A stretch of DNA of 64,000 nt from Brugia malayi (GCF_000002995.4 NW_025062477.1:9334649-9398648), one strand, 5' to 3'; positions 35,734 through 49,761 are shown, numbered from the stretch's first letter. Notes: generated from the letters alone by a model not told the origin. Numbers and translations: made by a program.

Positions 35734-36924
35734 CGCCCTTTCTCCTAGCTAATTGCTCTGGAAATATTCACTACATACCACATTTCACTTGTAAATTTCC
35801 ATTAAATGCCAAAATGAAAAACATAGTTCAAATACCACATCCAAAGATTTATTCCACTCGACTTCAATAAATAATAAATTTAAAAAAATGAGCATACAAT
35901 GCTATGCTATCTATGAAATTCTTATAAACGCTTAACAAATGATTGTAATGCTGAGTACCAAAAAGTTGTCAACCGTTTTAAGTCAACTGATAACATCACG
36001 AGCAAGGCTTATAAAAACATATTAAAAAAAAAGACAGTCAAACAGTGAAAAATGCACTACAGAGTTTTATGCTGACTCATATGACGTAAATGACCAGTTT
36101 TTTGGAAAAAAACAGAAGTTTCAGGTCGAATAGCCATCACTCATCAAAACGCTATGTTCTGTCTAATAAAACACTGGGAAAGAAACAAATTTTACTGGTC
36201 TGCATCCAAATAATTCCATTAACACAAAAGCATAAAAAAAAAGGACCAAACCTGAAAAGTAACATAAATCTCAAACAAACAACCGAGAATTCCACATATA
36301 AAAAGAGGAGGTAAGCACTGTGAAAATGGAAATAAGAATTCATAAAGATTTATAGATTTAAAGGAACGACTGCTTTAAAAAAAACATAAAAAACCGATAA
36401 ATGCTTAATAATAATAATAACCATTGGGGGTAAATATTACGCACGGCAATGGACTAATAATAATTGTTATTGTATTTTTCAAAATATAGGCTTCAGGAAC
36501 TAAAGATTTTAGATTTGGGTCAAACTGTGTGCATAGCAATAGCAGTTACTAGGAATGGAACAATAGAAATTAACTATGACGTAATAGAACAATAATATTT
36601 ATCAACGATTTATCAAACCAAAATGCTCTCCATGATGAAAGTAATGTGGAGAAAATAACGGGCAGTCAAACGAACACCAACAAACATTCTGCATTAGAAG
36701 CAGATCTGATTAGGTCGCAGGAAATCAATTTTTATATGTTTTCCGTAAAATTTCCTATTAAGCTAAATATATTTATTTTCCATTTCCTTCATTATCTGCT
36801 GACCATATCTTCATCGCAATACATTAAACATTCAACCTGTGACCATAGCTTATACAAGCATTTAAATTCTGTAAAATAAATAACAAACGAGACCATAACA
36901 TTCGCGATAACTGATTAAGCCAGT
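35734..36924. other. Spacer between lamin 3' end and the exchanger 5' end
   Basis: 1.2 kb of A-rich sequence between two minus-strand genes. No coding or RNA feature supported. Confidence 0.5.
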
Positions 36925-39900
36925 CTACATGACAGCACATCGCTGATCCGGATCCTGACCGTCATCACTAACAAACTGTCCATACTGGAGCTCAGCAGTG
37001 CTTTCTCTGGTAGCCATTTCATTGCCATCAGCATCAACCAAAGATGTTTTGACCCGATCACCAGCAGGCCACTGTTGATTCTTCATCACTAACTGAGATG
37101 GTGGCGTATGTTTTTCACCGCTATCAGCACTCCAAACCTCCAATACAGGTATAAATCCAATGGAACTAGGTTAATGAAAAAGCAGAAACCTTTTTCCATC
37201 TTATGTCCAAATGAAAAAAAAAAAAAAAAAACAAAGGAGAAAACTTTCTATACAAAAGCAAGTTCGTTAGTCATAACCATACAGTGATGGTATCGCCGGG
37301 TTTCATCGTTTGTCTAGAATGGAACTTGTAAACAGTTTCTTTATCATTAGCAATGCTTTTGATCGCCCACTGACCAATTGAGATTGTTTCCTCCCCTTTA
37401 TTCACTAACTTTATGAACTTCCCATCCGTGTCATGCTCCTCTATCTCGATATCGCAATCTGAGTTGGAAGTTGTCTGAAATCAGTCCCTTAGCTGACATG
37501 CATTTGCATCAGTGATTGATTACAACTGTTTTCAAGAGACACATAAGAAGCATATGTTAACATGAAGCAACACGAAAACAGTTTGTCCAATATGAAGAAA
37601 CAATCTATTATTTTTGAACTTGAGAACACCTTGTACGATTTTGCAGTGTTGCGATAATACAAACTGTCGTCCGATGCATTAAAGCGTTTTCGTTTGATGG
37701 GACGACGATGACCAGAATCTGTATACGACAAACTGAAGCGACTACCAGCAGATGGTGAGGCTGCCGGAGAACCTCCAGAAGACTGCTGCGAAATATTTAA
37801 TCTAAATGATAAACAATAATAAAACAATGAAAAAAAAAAAAAGCAAGACTGCCAAAGAATAACACACTGGAATTCGCAATGTTATCATAATCTCAAAATT
37901 GACAATTTTCTGATCAAGTGCATATTAGTGAAAAAAATACCGAGATTCTTCTCCTTCCAACAAATTCTGATATGCTTTTAGTTCGGTGTCAAGCTGCACC
38001 TTAAGATCAAACAAATCTTGATATTCATTCAACAAACGATCAATTTCTTCTTGAAGCTCCGCAACACGCTTGTCGCGTTGATTAATACGAACATCGCAAT
38101 CGTCTCGCACGAAACGCAACTGAAACATACATCTTAATGCTGCTTTTCATCAATTAAATCATTATAATATGGCAAATAAATCTAAGGTTGGAAGAACAAA
38201 TTAAATAAATCAAACATTAACAAACTTGACTCTCCAGATCAGCAATCTTCTTGTTAAGACCTTCTATACGGCTCTCATATCCACCTCCAACTTTTTCCAT
38301 TTCATGGATACGCAGACGTAACCTTGCTGCTTCCTCTTTTGCTAGATTCATTTGTTGACGAGCTTCATTTGCTTCATTAAGCTTGTTCTAAAATAAAATA
38401 ACATTTAAAATGAAACAAAATAGAAACGACAAACACTTAGTTCCCGATGGTTTAAACCTTATAGGTTTCATCGATATCACGTCGGTTCTTGTTTAGTCTT
38501 TCATCAAATTCAGCGCGCATTGCTTGAAGTTGTTCCTGCAAGCGTGACTCATACGTGCGTTCCATTTCACGTGCCGTTGTTGTCATCTCCACTTGCCGTT
38601 TTCGATGTATTTCCTCTAGCTGCTGAAAAAAAAACAACACATAAGCTGAACCAAATCCTAATTATTCCGTTAGATTTAAATGATCTCTTATTACGACAAT
38701 TTAGAAGGAAGCAGAAACACACTATTTATATTCTGTTAAATATGTGAAGAATGAATGACATAAAATTACAAATAAAATAGATCGTCAAACTTGCCCCTTC
38801 ATGAGTTCTTTTCAAAAATTCATAGTCTTCCTTTAGTGATTGGTTCTGGTTGTGAAGTGCGGTATTTGCAAGCGCTTCATCCTCAACCTGTTTTCGCAAT
38901 ATCTCCAATTGCTGCTTCAAATCTTCATTTTCGGCAAACAAATTCTAGAAATGACATCTATAAAAAAGAAAAAAAAAAAAGAAACAGACAAAATTTAGAA
39001 TGAACCCACAAATAATATTAACCTTATTCTCATCCTCCAGGTGTCTTCTCATGTTATCGCCAGAATTTAATCTAGCCTGAAGATCCTGTATAAGATTGTC
39101 GTTATTTAGACGAAGCTTTTCCGATTGTTTAAGTTCCTTTTCAAGCTTCCCAATCTTAAAAAAACGTACAACATTGAATCAAATTTCAATTAAAAATAGC
39201 GAAAATTTAAGTAGAATGACAACTTTTCTAACTTCATAGCACAAGATCATAGTACAATAAATAATTTCAAATATTCATGCAATCTCACATTATACGTGCG
39301 ACTGTTATACCTAATAAAACACTGAACCGATTACTCTAGCACGAAGATTATCGCGTTCGGCGAGGGCTGATTTTGCCTCCATATTGACACGAGTTTTCTC
39401 TTTCAAAGCATCATCGATTAGATCACGCAACTCCTTGACTTTCGCTTCATAACGTGCTACCAAATCATGCCGCTCTTTCTTTTCGACCACTTCACTTTCA
39501 TTTATACGCACGTTCAAGCGCTCATTTTCTAGTTCAAGTTGGCGAACTCGCTTAAAAAAAAATGATAAGGTAGTAGTGACCGCATTTTTTCCTCAACGAT
39601 GAATGCAATCTTAGCAAACGGCCTCTGATTATGACACACATAATTCACTATCAATATTCATAAGAATATATTAACTACAGAATAACCAGTAATTTTACCT
39701 TTGAAAAAAAAAGTGGAACTTAAAGTAAATATTTACATCAATGTAAACGGCAAGTCGGTCATTCAGATTTGATAACGTATCTTTCTCGTACTGTCGAGTC
39801 CGACGACTGGGTGAAACCGAAATACTAGAAAACAAAAAAGTACAGATTCTTGCAATTAAGAATTACGTTTTCAAATTTTTGTTTTACGTTTTTCTAAATT

Positions 39901-40247
39901 TTTAATACTGTTTTAATAATAGCTTTGTCAACAAAAATGACATTAAGAAAAATGTTTTAGTTAGACAGCCCCAAGAAACAACAAAAATTCTTAACGTGAA
40001 AAACATAATGCCAGTTCACCGAAAATTATCTAGTTTTCAGTTTTCAAGCACAATTTCTGGCTAACTTCTTTATTTCTGATCTTCACCTACTTCCTAGATT
40101 TAAAAACTGTGACTCATACTTGAAAGAGGATTCAGTTCCATCCCCACCGCTCTCCACAAGAATCGGATATTCAGTTGTTGCAGTTCGACTGCTCGATGCC
40201 AGATTAGTCGTACGAGACGATGAACGTTTTTGTTTCGACGCAGACAT
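36925..40247 (-). CDS. lmn-1: Nuclear lamin (B-type)
   Basis: Intermediate-filament protein of the nuclear lamina. Exons 40247..40120, 39824..39737, 39550..39335, 39154..39023, 38944..38795, 38622..38458, 38387..38226, 38119..37941, 37801..37630, 37474..37283, 37137..36925; 598 residues. Short Ser-rich head with a phosphosite-like SPSRRTR before the rod; rod start EKDTLSNLNDRLAVYID; long heptad coiled coil; rod end YQNLLEGEESRL; nuclear localisation signal RRPIKRKRF; Ig-fold tail around ISIGQWAIKS and VYKFHSRQTMKPGDTITVW; CaaX box CAVM for farnesylation. Intron 5 uses a textbook GC donor (GGG|GCAAGT). A purine-rich tract lies about 430 bases upstream of the start. Confidence 0.97.
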
Positions 40248-40515
40248 TCTTTGTCAGGGTAACCTTTCAGATGTGCTTAACAGTTAAATTGCTATAGACA
40301 GCAATAAATTACAACATACATTCCGTCAAATCAATTAATACTACCATACCTTTCACGATGCCATGGGATATACAAATAACATCGGACTCAGTTAACGGTA
40401 TTACTATTATATATATACGTATATATATGATCTATAATAGACATATTCGCATATCCTTCCCAACATTTTTCAAAATCTCAGCAAAAAGCTATATAAGTCA
40501 ATGCATAATATATAC

Positions 40516-40535
40516 AAAAAAAAAAAAAAAAAAAA
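40516..40535. repeat. Poly-A run (20 nt)
   Basis: Uninterrupted A run upstream of lamin, flanked by TATACA-type repeats. A low-complexity site prone to length error. Confidence 0.9.
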
Positions 40536-40670
40536 CATACATATACAAATAACAAGAAATAATAAAAGAGCTTAGTGAAAAACTAAAGCAGCTTAATATC
40601 GGGTGGATCTAAAAAATTAACATTTCAAATTACGTCAAGTATCGTTATCACAAAACTTACCACAACAGGA

Positions 40671-40716
40671 GAGAGAGAGGGGAGTAAAGTAGAAGGGAGA
40701 AGAGAGGAAGAAGGCA
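40671..40716. repeat. Purine-rich (GA) tract upstream of lamin
   Basis: GAGAGAGAGGGGAG followed by GA-rich sequence, about 430 bases upstream of the lamin start. GA/CT tracts mark many nematode promoters; a regulatory role here is inference. Confidence 0.5.
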
Positions 40717-42283
40717 CCGCCGCGTATTTCCAAAGTAAATTAAAAGTGATAATTAATGTAAACTGAGAAGCAAGTAATAATTAGATGGAATAATATGCCA
40801 ACTACAGCGGTATCTATTTAATAAATTGTTAGAAAAGTGAACCGCAAACCGCAGTCGCTATGCAAAAGCTTGCGCTGACGCTTCACAGTCGCACAGTGTT
40901 GCCATTCATAGCTTACGAATGGGTAAGCGAGCGTCCACCTCTCTTCTTTCACTATACGGTCGATACCCTTCACAAACTATTTGTTGCGGCACAGTTAAGG
41001 ATAGATGCAAACAGCCGTGCAGCGTACGCTTGTAATCTTACCACGTATATCAAACCGTCATACCACAAGCACTATCCAAGTCGTTGCCGACAACAAGTAC
41101 CCGTAATCCCTCGGTGTCCCTCAACCATGCACTTCGCGAACGGCACGAATACCCGTTGTGCAAATCTTAATTTCACTGGTAACATTTTTGAAATGTTAAT
41201 TAGCAAATTTGATTTTCATGATTTGCTGGATTGCACTGTGAGGTGTGAAGGAGTATGCATATAGCAGATTCACGTTCACGTGCGTGATTGTGCAATTTAA
41301 TAATTGAAAAGTCTACGAGAAAGCGGCTGGGGTAGCTATGCTTTTTTTAAAAGAAGGATGTCATGCTGATAGTATATCTTTGCTTGTCAATAGCTATTTT
41401 GGTTTGCTAAGCTGAGGCCAATATATTATTCATTTTGAAAAAGTCTTTTTTGAAGTATTGGCTACCAAATTTTGAGTCAAGCGTTACACTCGTAAATTCG
41501 GAATAATTTCTTCATGTGTCAGTCATGCTACAGATATCATTACTGTCATCTCATTGTCACATTTGGTACAATGTTGTCAAAGGTCGACACTTCTTTCTTC
41601 CTTTTACCGTTATCTTATTATAATAGTTTTATTCGGATAAATATTTGAATTAAATTGGACATTTGGAAATAATCAAGATCCAGTCATATAGAGTGGACAT
41701 AAACTTTTGACAGCATTTGTGGTATTTTGCGCGCTAACCCTGTGATATTATTATCTATCTCTCTGTAGTGTAGCTCCTCTGATTTTTCTCAACGATTAGA
41801 AATCTTCGATTACTTTGGATTTTGATTATTTTGCGACAGAAAGACCAGAAACTGATGGAAATATTTGAGCGTTTTCAATTCGACTAAAACCACAGTTCAT
41901 AAGTCAAGCTTAAATACGAATGCTGCAGGAGATTGTCGCCACACAAAAAGTATCGTTTTGCATTCATGCAAATTAAAAAACTGGGAGGGTATGGTGCATT
42001 TCTACCAAGTTTGGAGGATTGGATGGGAATAAAACCCACGACATTCTTTAACAGCCACTTCCACGAGGATCTCCTGACGTCGGCTTTTTTGTATTCCCCT
42101 TCAACCTTGCCTCAACCCCACAAAACCACTTCCTTTCGTTGTATGGTTACAAGTGGCATCAGTTATTCATTCTTGTTCAATAACTAAGCAATTTCTAACG
42201 TTCATCCAGCAACTGACTTTTTTGCTGCTCCGAATAAGAACGAAGCAGACCCAACATTTCAGTTGCTTTTGCAAAAACCCGTT

Positions 42284-42371
42284 TGCCCCATGGCAGGCTC
42301 GAACTGCCGACCTTCGCATCTCCCAGCAGCACTTATAAGTACGACGCGCTAACCAACTGCGCCAATGGGGC
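42284..42371 (-). tRNA. tRNA-Ile(UAU) with a 14-nt intron
   Basis: Full cloverleaf on the minus strand. Acceptor stem GCCCCAT (42371..42365) pairs with ATGGGGC (42291..42285); discriminator A at 42284. D stem GCGC/GCGC; anticodon stem TCGTA pairs with TGCGA only if 14 bases (42333..42320) are removed, which leaves loop CTTATAA with anticodon TAT. T stem GGCAG/CTGCC with loop TTCGAGC. The intron sits after position 37, the standard eukaryotic place, and tRNA-Ile(UAU) genes commonly carry one. Confidence 0.93.
42320..42333 (-). other. tRNA intron
   Basis: AGTGCTGCTGGGAG, 14 bases, between nucleotides 37 and 38 of the tRNA. Placed by restoring a fully paired 5-bp anticodon stem. Confidence 0.85.
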
Positions 42372-42908
42372 ACGACGGCTCACCCCAGCTTACAATATAT
42401 CAGACACGATTCGATTTTAATTAGCATTAAATTTAAGGAATTTAAATTACTTATAATCTTGTGAACGATACGGTTGCCAAATATAAAATGAGTCGCATTT
42501 AAATAGAAATGAAACAATACTTTACATAAAATATTACGCAGCCATTTTCAAAGCATTAAAATTGTATTCTAACTCCCATAGTTGCTTATTAATTAAGGGG
42601 ACGCAATATAAATTGAAATGAAAACATGTCGTAATACTGTATAAGAAAGCGTAGTTTTTACATATTCGATTAGAAGACTTATCGCGACTTTTCAAATCCT
42701 CTCAAATTTTCATATATTCTATTACGTGCAATGCAGAGCAGTAATATTCTACTTTCAGCTTAAATACTATTTCCGCTTGCAAGTAGAAAATCAAAGACCA
42801 TCAGCAAAGGAATAAATTAAACCAAATAAACCATTTCACTCTCTTTTTATTTGAATGAGTTAAATTAAAAAAAGCACTATGAAATGATTGTCTGATTGAT
42901 TATTCTCT

Positions 42909-42935
42909 AATATTTATTTGTTTCAAATAAATATT
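42909..42935. repeat. Perfect 12-bp hairpin with 3-nt loop
   Basis: AATATTTATTTG, loop TTT, CAAATAAATATT. Exact inverted repeat in intergenic AT-rich DNA about 540 bases from the tRNA. Confidence 0.85.
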
Positions 42936-43184
42936 AAACAATTTATAAACGACATAAAAGGTATTCCTTTCAAGTTCCATCCAATGACACATATGAGTTG
43001 AACTTGAGTTTTTTGTTTCTGGTTTCATTCTTCTCTTCCAGTTCTGGATATTAGCATAGATGTTGGTGGTAGGAAAATGTAAATATTGATTTCATATAAA
43101 ATCAATGTTAAACGATGGTTTCATTTCTTAAAGTCATAATGAACTAATCTTCATTCTTTTACTCACCGCAATATTTAAATTTCT

Positions 43185-43409
43185 AAAAGTCGTAATATCG
43201 AAATTTAGTTGCTGTAAGCGCTTCGTAAGAATGATATCACTTGTTTTTCTAGTATTGTGAATTTCCTATTTACTCATCAAATGACTGAATAAATATGAAA
43301 TAGGAGGAAAGTTAAGCATTAAACCACTGAAATTTTATGGTAAGCGGTGGCTTTATTTCCAAAAGCCGTAATATCGAAATTTAGTTGCCATAAGGCGCTT
43401 CGTAAGAAG
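43185..43409. repeat. Two ~47-bp direct repeats
   Basis: Copies at 43185-43231 and 43361-43408 share GTAATATCGAAATTTAGTTG and GCGCTTCGTAAGAA with only a few differences and the same order. Spacing about 176 bases. Function unknown. Confidence 0.8.
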
Positions 43410-46400
43410 TTAAGGATGACAGTAATCGGAATAATTTTAATTATATCGCATTCTATTGCTATTTGTTACACACAGTATTGTCAAGGACAATTGGGAATAA
43501 ATTTAAAGCATCTTTGGTTTAAGGCGGTATTAATTTTTGCATTCCGAAAATATAAATTTTAATAATTTGGAATGTCACAATTTAAAATTAAATTATACAA
43601 ATATTAAAAAATATACATATATTATAATGGTAAATGATGTGCAGAAGATGATGCATTACATTATTAATTCCACTCTCACTTCTGGATGGAAAGTTTCAAC
43701 TTTTTTTATGCATTTAGTATGGAGGGAGCTCCATACTATCAAAAAATTTCTCTAAGGCAGTGTATAAATTTCAGTGAAGAATTTAGATGAATTTTTTGGA
43801 TCGTAAGCATTGAAGAAGTCCGAAGATAGACTTATATTCATTATGTAAATTGAGAAATAACCGGAAATGAATGTAATAAGTAAGCAGTAGATTTCGGTTT
43901 ACAGTATTACAAACGAATGCACTGTACCGGACAAACAACAAGTTCCTCTTCTTGCAGTATGAGTCGAATACTTACTGGCAAAGAATCAACTGTTGTCAGT
44001 GTGAACTGTCCACCGCACAAGTTTTTTTTTTTTTTTCGTATATTTAATATTAATATTACTCGAAATAAGAATTAGAAAAGCAACAACTCCAGAAAAAGTT
44101 AGTGAATTTTAGCAAAGAAGTTAATTGTCAATTTATGACATCAAAAGAAAGTGGGTACTCATGTCAGTATTATAAACAATCAGTAACAGGAGAACTTACG
44201 CAATTCTGCTGCTGTTTCGGGTAAGGAGAATTCCAATATTTAGCGATGATAGTTCAAGAAAGATTGTCACCTCGGAATTAATTACTATCAATGACTATTT
44301 ATCAAATTATGTAGGATTTTGTCAACAAGCTCTACTGCAATCAATTTTCGAAATCAATTCCCTGATTCCTCATTAAGATAAACCTAGGACAACAATGAAT
44401 TAGGCAGAATTAAACAAAGCATTTGAAAGTTTTAAAAGCTAGATAGTAAATAAATCACAGTGTGTTTTAGCAAAAAAAACTTTTATAAAAGTACCGTTAA
44501 TCATTACTTCTTTAAGAAAAAGCTGTTATCAATCGATAAATCGCTTAGAATCTGAGCAACATTCACTACGTCACTTGGCCGTGGATCCAATAACTGCTGT
44601 TTTCTTTGTATTTACGTTCCTTATCAATATTTTAACAATGAAATTGTTTCATAACGATTTAGCAAACGCTGTTGTATTAATCTATCAGATGTATTCCGGT
44701 ATAACATCATTTAAACTTCTACAATCAGAACACACGTTGCTACAAAATATGGAAGAAGTGAGACTTTCTTTCTCAATCAATTCCTTCACGATGAATTTCA
44801 TAATACAATTGTGTAATAAATCGAGCAAAACTTTGAAGTAAACAGCAAATCACTGACCTCAATGGAAATTTAAAAAGCAACAATTAAATCAAATCAATAT
44901 TGATTGCGGTCTGCTTTTAATTTGGCTTTGACATAAAAATACAAGTTTTGGTCTAAATTATACTATGTTAAATCATTTCCCTAATAAAAATAAGTCACTG
45001 GACTGATGGTGTACCAGTCGTGAGATCATTGCTTAGGTTACAGATCATCTGCGCTTCATCAGCATTCACAAATTTCAACTGAATAAAGGAATAACACAAA
45101 TGATTGCACGCATCATGGCGTCAACGTAACAAATCCACGTGTGGAATAATTGTTGCGTTTGATCCATTTTGCAAAGAGCATGTCGTATTGCACAAGCCAA
45201 GCGAAAATTTTTGAATAGCACTAAAATTTAATTGATTAACAAGAAATTCAGAACTTTAGTAATGTAAGTACCACGTTTTTGCAGAAAATTATCTCGTGGA
45301 AAACACATACGCTAATCACCACGAAAATGATAACGCTTTTAACGCAATCAAGGAAGAACAAACAAAATGTTAATGATGATGCTAAGTTTGGACATAAAAA
45401 GCTAGAAATGAATGAGAGTTGTCAGGAAGGAAAGCAATATATGGAAAGTCAGGCGCTGACAGAACATTATTGTAGAAGTGAGCGACTGCTTCGACAGGTT
45501 GCTTCATTACTGGCATGCTTCAATCATAGGTAGATCATTTATTAAATTTGTTCCATTACAGGAATGGTATAGATATAATACATTGATGAAAATCAGTTAC
45601 TCACATTGGCGTGCTCGAGAACGGAGTCAGGTCGGGAAACAAATGCGTAGAACACTGAAACATCTCTTTGAGTTATGACATTTATGACTATCTTCTGCAG
45701 TGTTTTCGAATTAAAAAAAAAAAAAAAAAAAACAATCTGAATGTAACAAAATCGTTGCACGATTGAATAAGTCGTATTATCAAAAGCGTAACTCCGTAGC
45801 TTCGTAAAGTTTACATATAAATTCCTTGAGAAATTCGAAGATCTGCGTATATGGAATCGTATTAGTTGAAATCTCGATATGCATCCCTTTGTATAATCAG
45901 GTATTCTCATTATGCACCGATTTGGATCTGAAGTGCAGGATAGCTTGTTTGATTCCATTTCAAAAAGCAGGGTCTCTATCGTCATCATTTGAAGAATTCA
46001 AATTAAATTAGATGATTTTTTTTTTAAAAACTGAAGATTTACACTCTAATATTGAATGACACCATTCATAACTGTTGAAGTAGTTATTATCAGTATCAGG
46101 AGGGTTCCATTATCGCTATCTACTATCAATGACGATGATTACTTATTAACAAAATGACTTTGTTCATGACAGTGAAATGCCAATATCTGTTGAATTAACA
46201 TCTAGACCACAACCTCAAGATGAGTAATTGGATTCAAGAATGTTCTGTATTCCCTTCAAACCTTTGAAATCATTCATTCCAATTCCCAATTGATAAACTT
46301 GATCGTCTCACAAAGTAGTAATAAACATGTAATTATTATCCCCTTATTATACAGAAACAACAAATATTTCCTATCATTTTAAATACTTATAAATAATTTT

Positions 46401-47846
46401 TGGTTTCGGTTCAACATCACTGCTATATTTTTAAGCAAAGAATTCTTGATTTCCGTATTGGAAACAATAAGCCGAAAGTTACGAATGTACGAAATGAGTA
46501 GTATCAGAAAAGTAGAACATTTATTTCGTGGTGAGTTTATAAGGCAAAGAAGTATTAATTGCTTCTATAGCAATTAATAAAAGATCATATAAATTTTAAA
46601 AAGTGCTGTAGATGTTATTGGTTTATAAAAAATTTATAGTGAAATTATTGAGAGATGATTTGAGGAATGAAGAAAGCATAGACAAACTAACAGATAATGT
46701 CATTTTTCATAAACCATTTACAACCGGATATTGTTATCTACTTGATTATAAAAGTAAGTTAAGCTACAGTTAATAAAGAGACCAGTTATTCTGTTTGTCA
46801 TTACAGAAGATGACAGCAACTCACAGTTTTATCCTTAGAGGACTGACAGTTACTGAGACAATAAGAATATCAATAGTAGTGAACTTTCTACTTTGTTTAC
46901 TGTTCTGTATTTAATAAAATTCAGATGAAAGTACGTTAAAACCAAGTGACAAAGGTTAAGCTTGAATCACAAAGATGATTTATTTCACCAATTCCTAGTT
47001 CTTTTCATTCTGTCTATTTCGACCTTAAGTATGCAGCAGATAAAATCATCAAGGCAACTGAAACAAATAAGAGTGCTTAAGAAGAACCATTGTTTTTCTT
47101 TTGCTATGCGTTCAAAGTTTTCGAAATGATGGCTGCCAAGTCAGTAATTTATTCTTTCCGTTCAAATATAAGAAAAAACATTTTCAAAACATTCAGACGA
47201 GCGAAAGTTGTTTATATTTTGTCTTTGTTGAAACTTTCCTATGTACACGAACGACCTTATTAGCTCTTAAATTTTAAATATAATAGAATTTTTTTCAGAC
47301 ATTAATCTTATGTTCATTTTTGTTTTAAAAATCTGAACACATTACTTGATATGAATTGCTCGATAATTATATGTGAACAATGGAAGCTAAAGAAATATCT
47401 AATATCACGATACATAAAATAAGGCACGAGAATATATCACAGACTTCCAATAAAAAAATAAATCAGCAAAAAATCTCGTTAAATGAAACAAAAATTACAG
47501 GATGAGAAAAAACTAAAGAGAAAAAGACTAAAACAAGGGTGGAAAGGAAAGAACATTAATATAGACAAGAACAGATGTTTTACTACAAGAAAGAATTGCC
47601 TGGTTATAGAAAAATTGCCAAAATAAGGGCATGCTATTCTACTACTTTCAAGGTATATCTCTGACAATCACCAAACTGATAAAGAAGTGAAATGAGTACC
47701 ACAGTCATACGAAAAGGTGAGCTGTAGTGAGAAAACAATGTAGCAAGAAGATAGAAAAAATATCACAAAACATGAAAGAAACAAACAAACACATCTAAAA
47801 AAAACATGGATAACTATATGCCCAAAAACTAATATATCTATAAACA

Positions 47847-49707
47847 TTACTGCATTCTTAACTGATAATCTCCATTTTGTGTGACATAACGAACCCATGG
47901 TAACGCCTGATATCCACTCTTTTCAATAATTTTCAAGTAACGAACCTAAACAGTTCTCTTAGAACATAAAGTAAAAAATAAACTAGATTAAAATAGCTGC
48001 GTCAGTGAGAATACCAGAAACCCACCTGAAGTCCACTCGTTGTAAAATACGGAATTTCAAATTTTACTGAAATTGGTGGTTTTTTCTCTGTCTCCTCACC
48101 TATAATCGAGGGTAAACAAAAGTGCGCACGCATCAGATATTCACGACCACCTGGAAATCATTTGTTTCTTTGTTTATATGATGAGATCAAAAACTATTAT
48201 ATTTTTGGAAACAGCATTCCAAAGAAATAAAATTTGAAATAGGAAATTCTAAACGATAACCAGGGAAACTGCGAATCATCCAAACAAACGCACTGAGCTC
48301 AGGAACATATTTTACTGAACCAACAGAAGTTTTGAATTTAGGTGAATCTGCATCACTTGGCACAGGTATAATAATCTCCACATGATTTGCAATAGACTGA
48401 CGTTTGAACTGAGATTTTGCCTGGACATGGACGATAAGTGACTAACTTTTTAACTTTAAATTCTTTAACAGCAGTGAATCATATGAAAAAAAAAAACATA
48501 ATTATGTCACCGCGTCATTACATGAAACTGGCAATAAAATAAATCACCTTCACCATATATTCAACTCTAGAATGAGCATGCTTTTCCATGCAAGATTCCA
48601 CCCAAATTAATGGCTTTACAGTTGTTGTTAAGCGATAATTCATTAGTTCAAACTCTCCATCCGGTGGTACAAAACTTATGGTACGATCGTTTTCAAAGCG
48701 AGATAATCGTACACACTGATGGAATTTCACATCTTCCAATTCTACAGCTTTACCTCGGCCTCCTAAAAATGGATTAAATTTCTAACATATCGGACACAGT
48801 TTGATGATATCATTGAAATTTTTAATAGATGGATGCAAAAATAATCTGAATAATAAAGTAAAATCTAAATGAAAAACGCACTTGAGTATGTTTGGAAGAG
48901 GACTTTATCATTAAGTCCAAGGCGTAATTCAGGCATTCCGGAAAGAAGTACTCGCATCTTAATCGTTCCAACGATTTCGCTTCGCAACACTGAGCCAGAA
49001 GCATTAACCTAAGATAAATTTTATATGAAAGTGCTCATATTCAAGACCCTCAGTTAGTCTCAAATATCAATTCTAAGCTCACCAACATATTAACTGACTC
49101 GATAACATCAAGAAAAACTTCATTTTTACGATATTTCAAACCATCCGAGCGCCAAGAGACTGCATTCGTTACCGCCATTGGCGGTCTCGGAGCGATATCG
49201 AGCATATATCGTTCTTGTGTGATGTACCTAAATAACCTGGCTATTGGTGATTGGAACATAAGTTTGGATCCATTTTTATGACATGCTAAAGAAATCACTC
49301 CTGTAAAATTCGGCTCTCCGTTGTTTGAGGGTAACCGAAATCCATCATCTCATCCAGGAGCTCATAGAAAACGACAAAATTATCTCGTACTGACTCTTCT
49401 TCAAAATCCTTAAAAAATCAATAAATGAATATGTCAAAATATTTAAAACATTCAGGCGAAACGTTACAGTCAATCCACAGAAGAAACAAACCTTGAAATA
49501 TTCACTGAAGACTTCAATACACTTATAAAGGAAAGCGAGCATCATTGCAACATTAACATTTTTCTTTGATATTGAGACGACTAAAAACAAAGCCAATGAT
49601 GAATGTAAAATTAGAAAACATGAAATGAAAACTGTCTAAATATCTTTTGTCTAGTTGAAAAAAGTCATAGTTGCTTCTCCGGTGTTAGAATTACATTTGT
49701 GCGAATG

Positions 49708-49761
<54 letters not shown>

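Larger units (their letters stand above)
40717..47846. other. Gene-poor 7-kb stretch
   Basis: The longest gap in the window. It holds one tRNA gene (42284-42371), a hairpin (42909-42935), a pair of direct repeats (43185-43409), a 20-nt poly-A at 45713 and several open frames of 80-134 codons without recognisable products (for example 40860-41264 plus strand and 45593-45988 minus strand). I see no spliced gene model that holds together. Confidence 0.55.

Noticed and set aside
38520..38747. 75-codon plus-strand frame
   Set aside because: Antisense to lamin rod exon 6.
43185..43409. CRISPR-like array
   Set aside because: Only two imperfect copies with a 130-base spacer in a eukaryotic genome; treated as ordinary direct repeats.
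44575..44841. 88-codon hydrophobic open frame on the plus strand
   Set aside because: No ATG start, no family match, and AT-rich DNA readily yields hydrophobic frames.
45593..45988. 131-codon minus-strand open frame
   Set aside because: Contains a run of Phe from a poly-A tract, has no recognisable domain, and no fitting splice partners.
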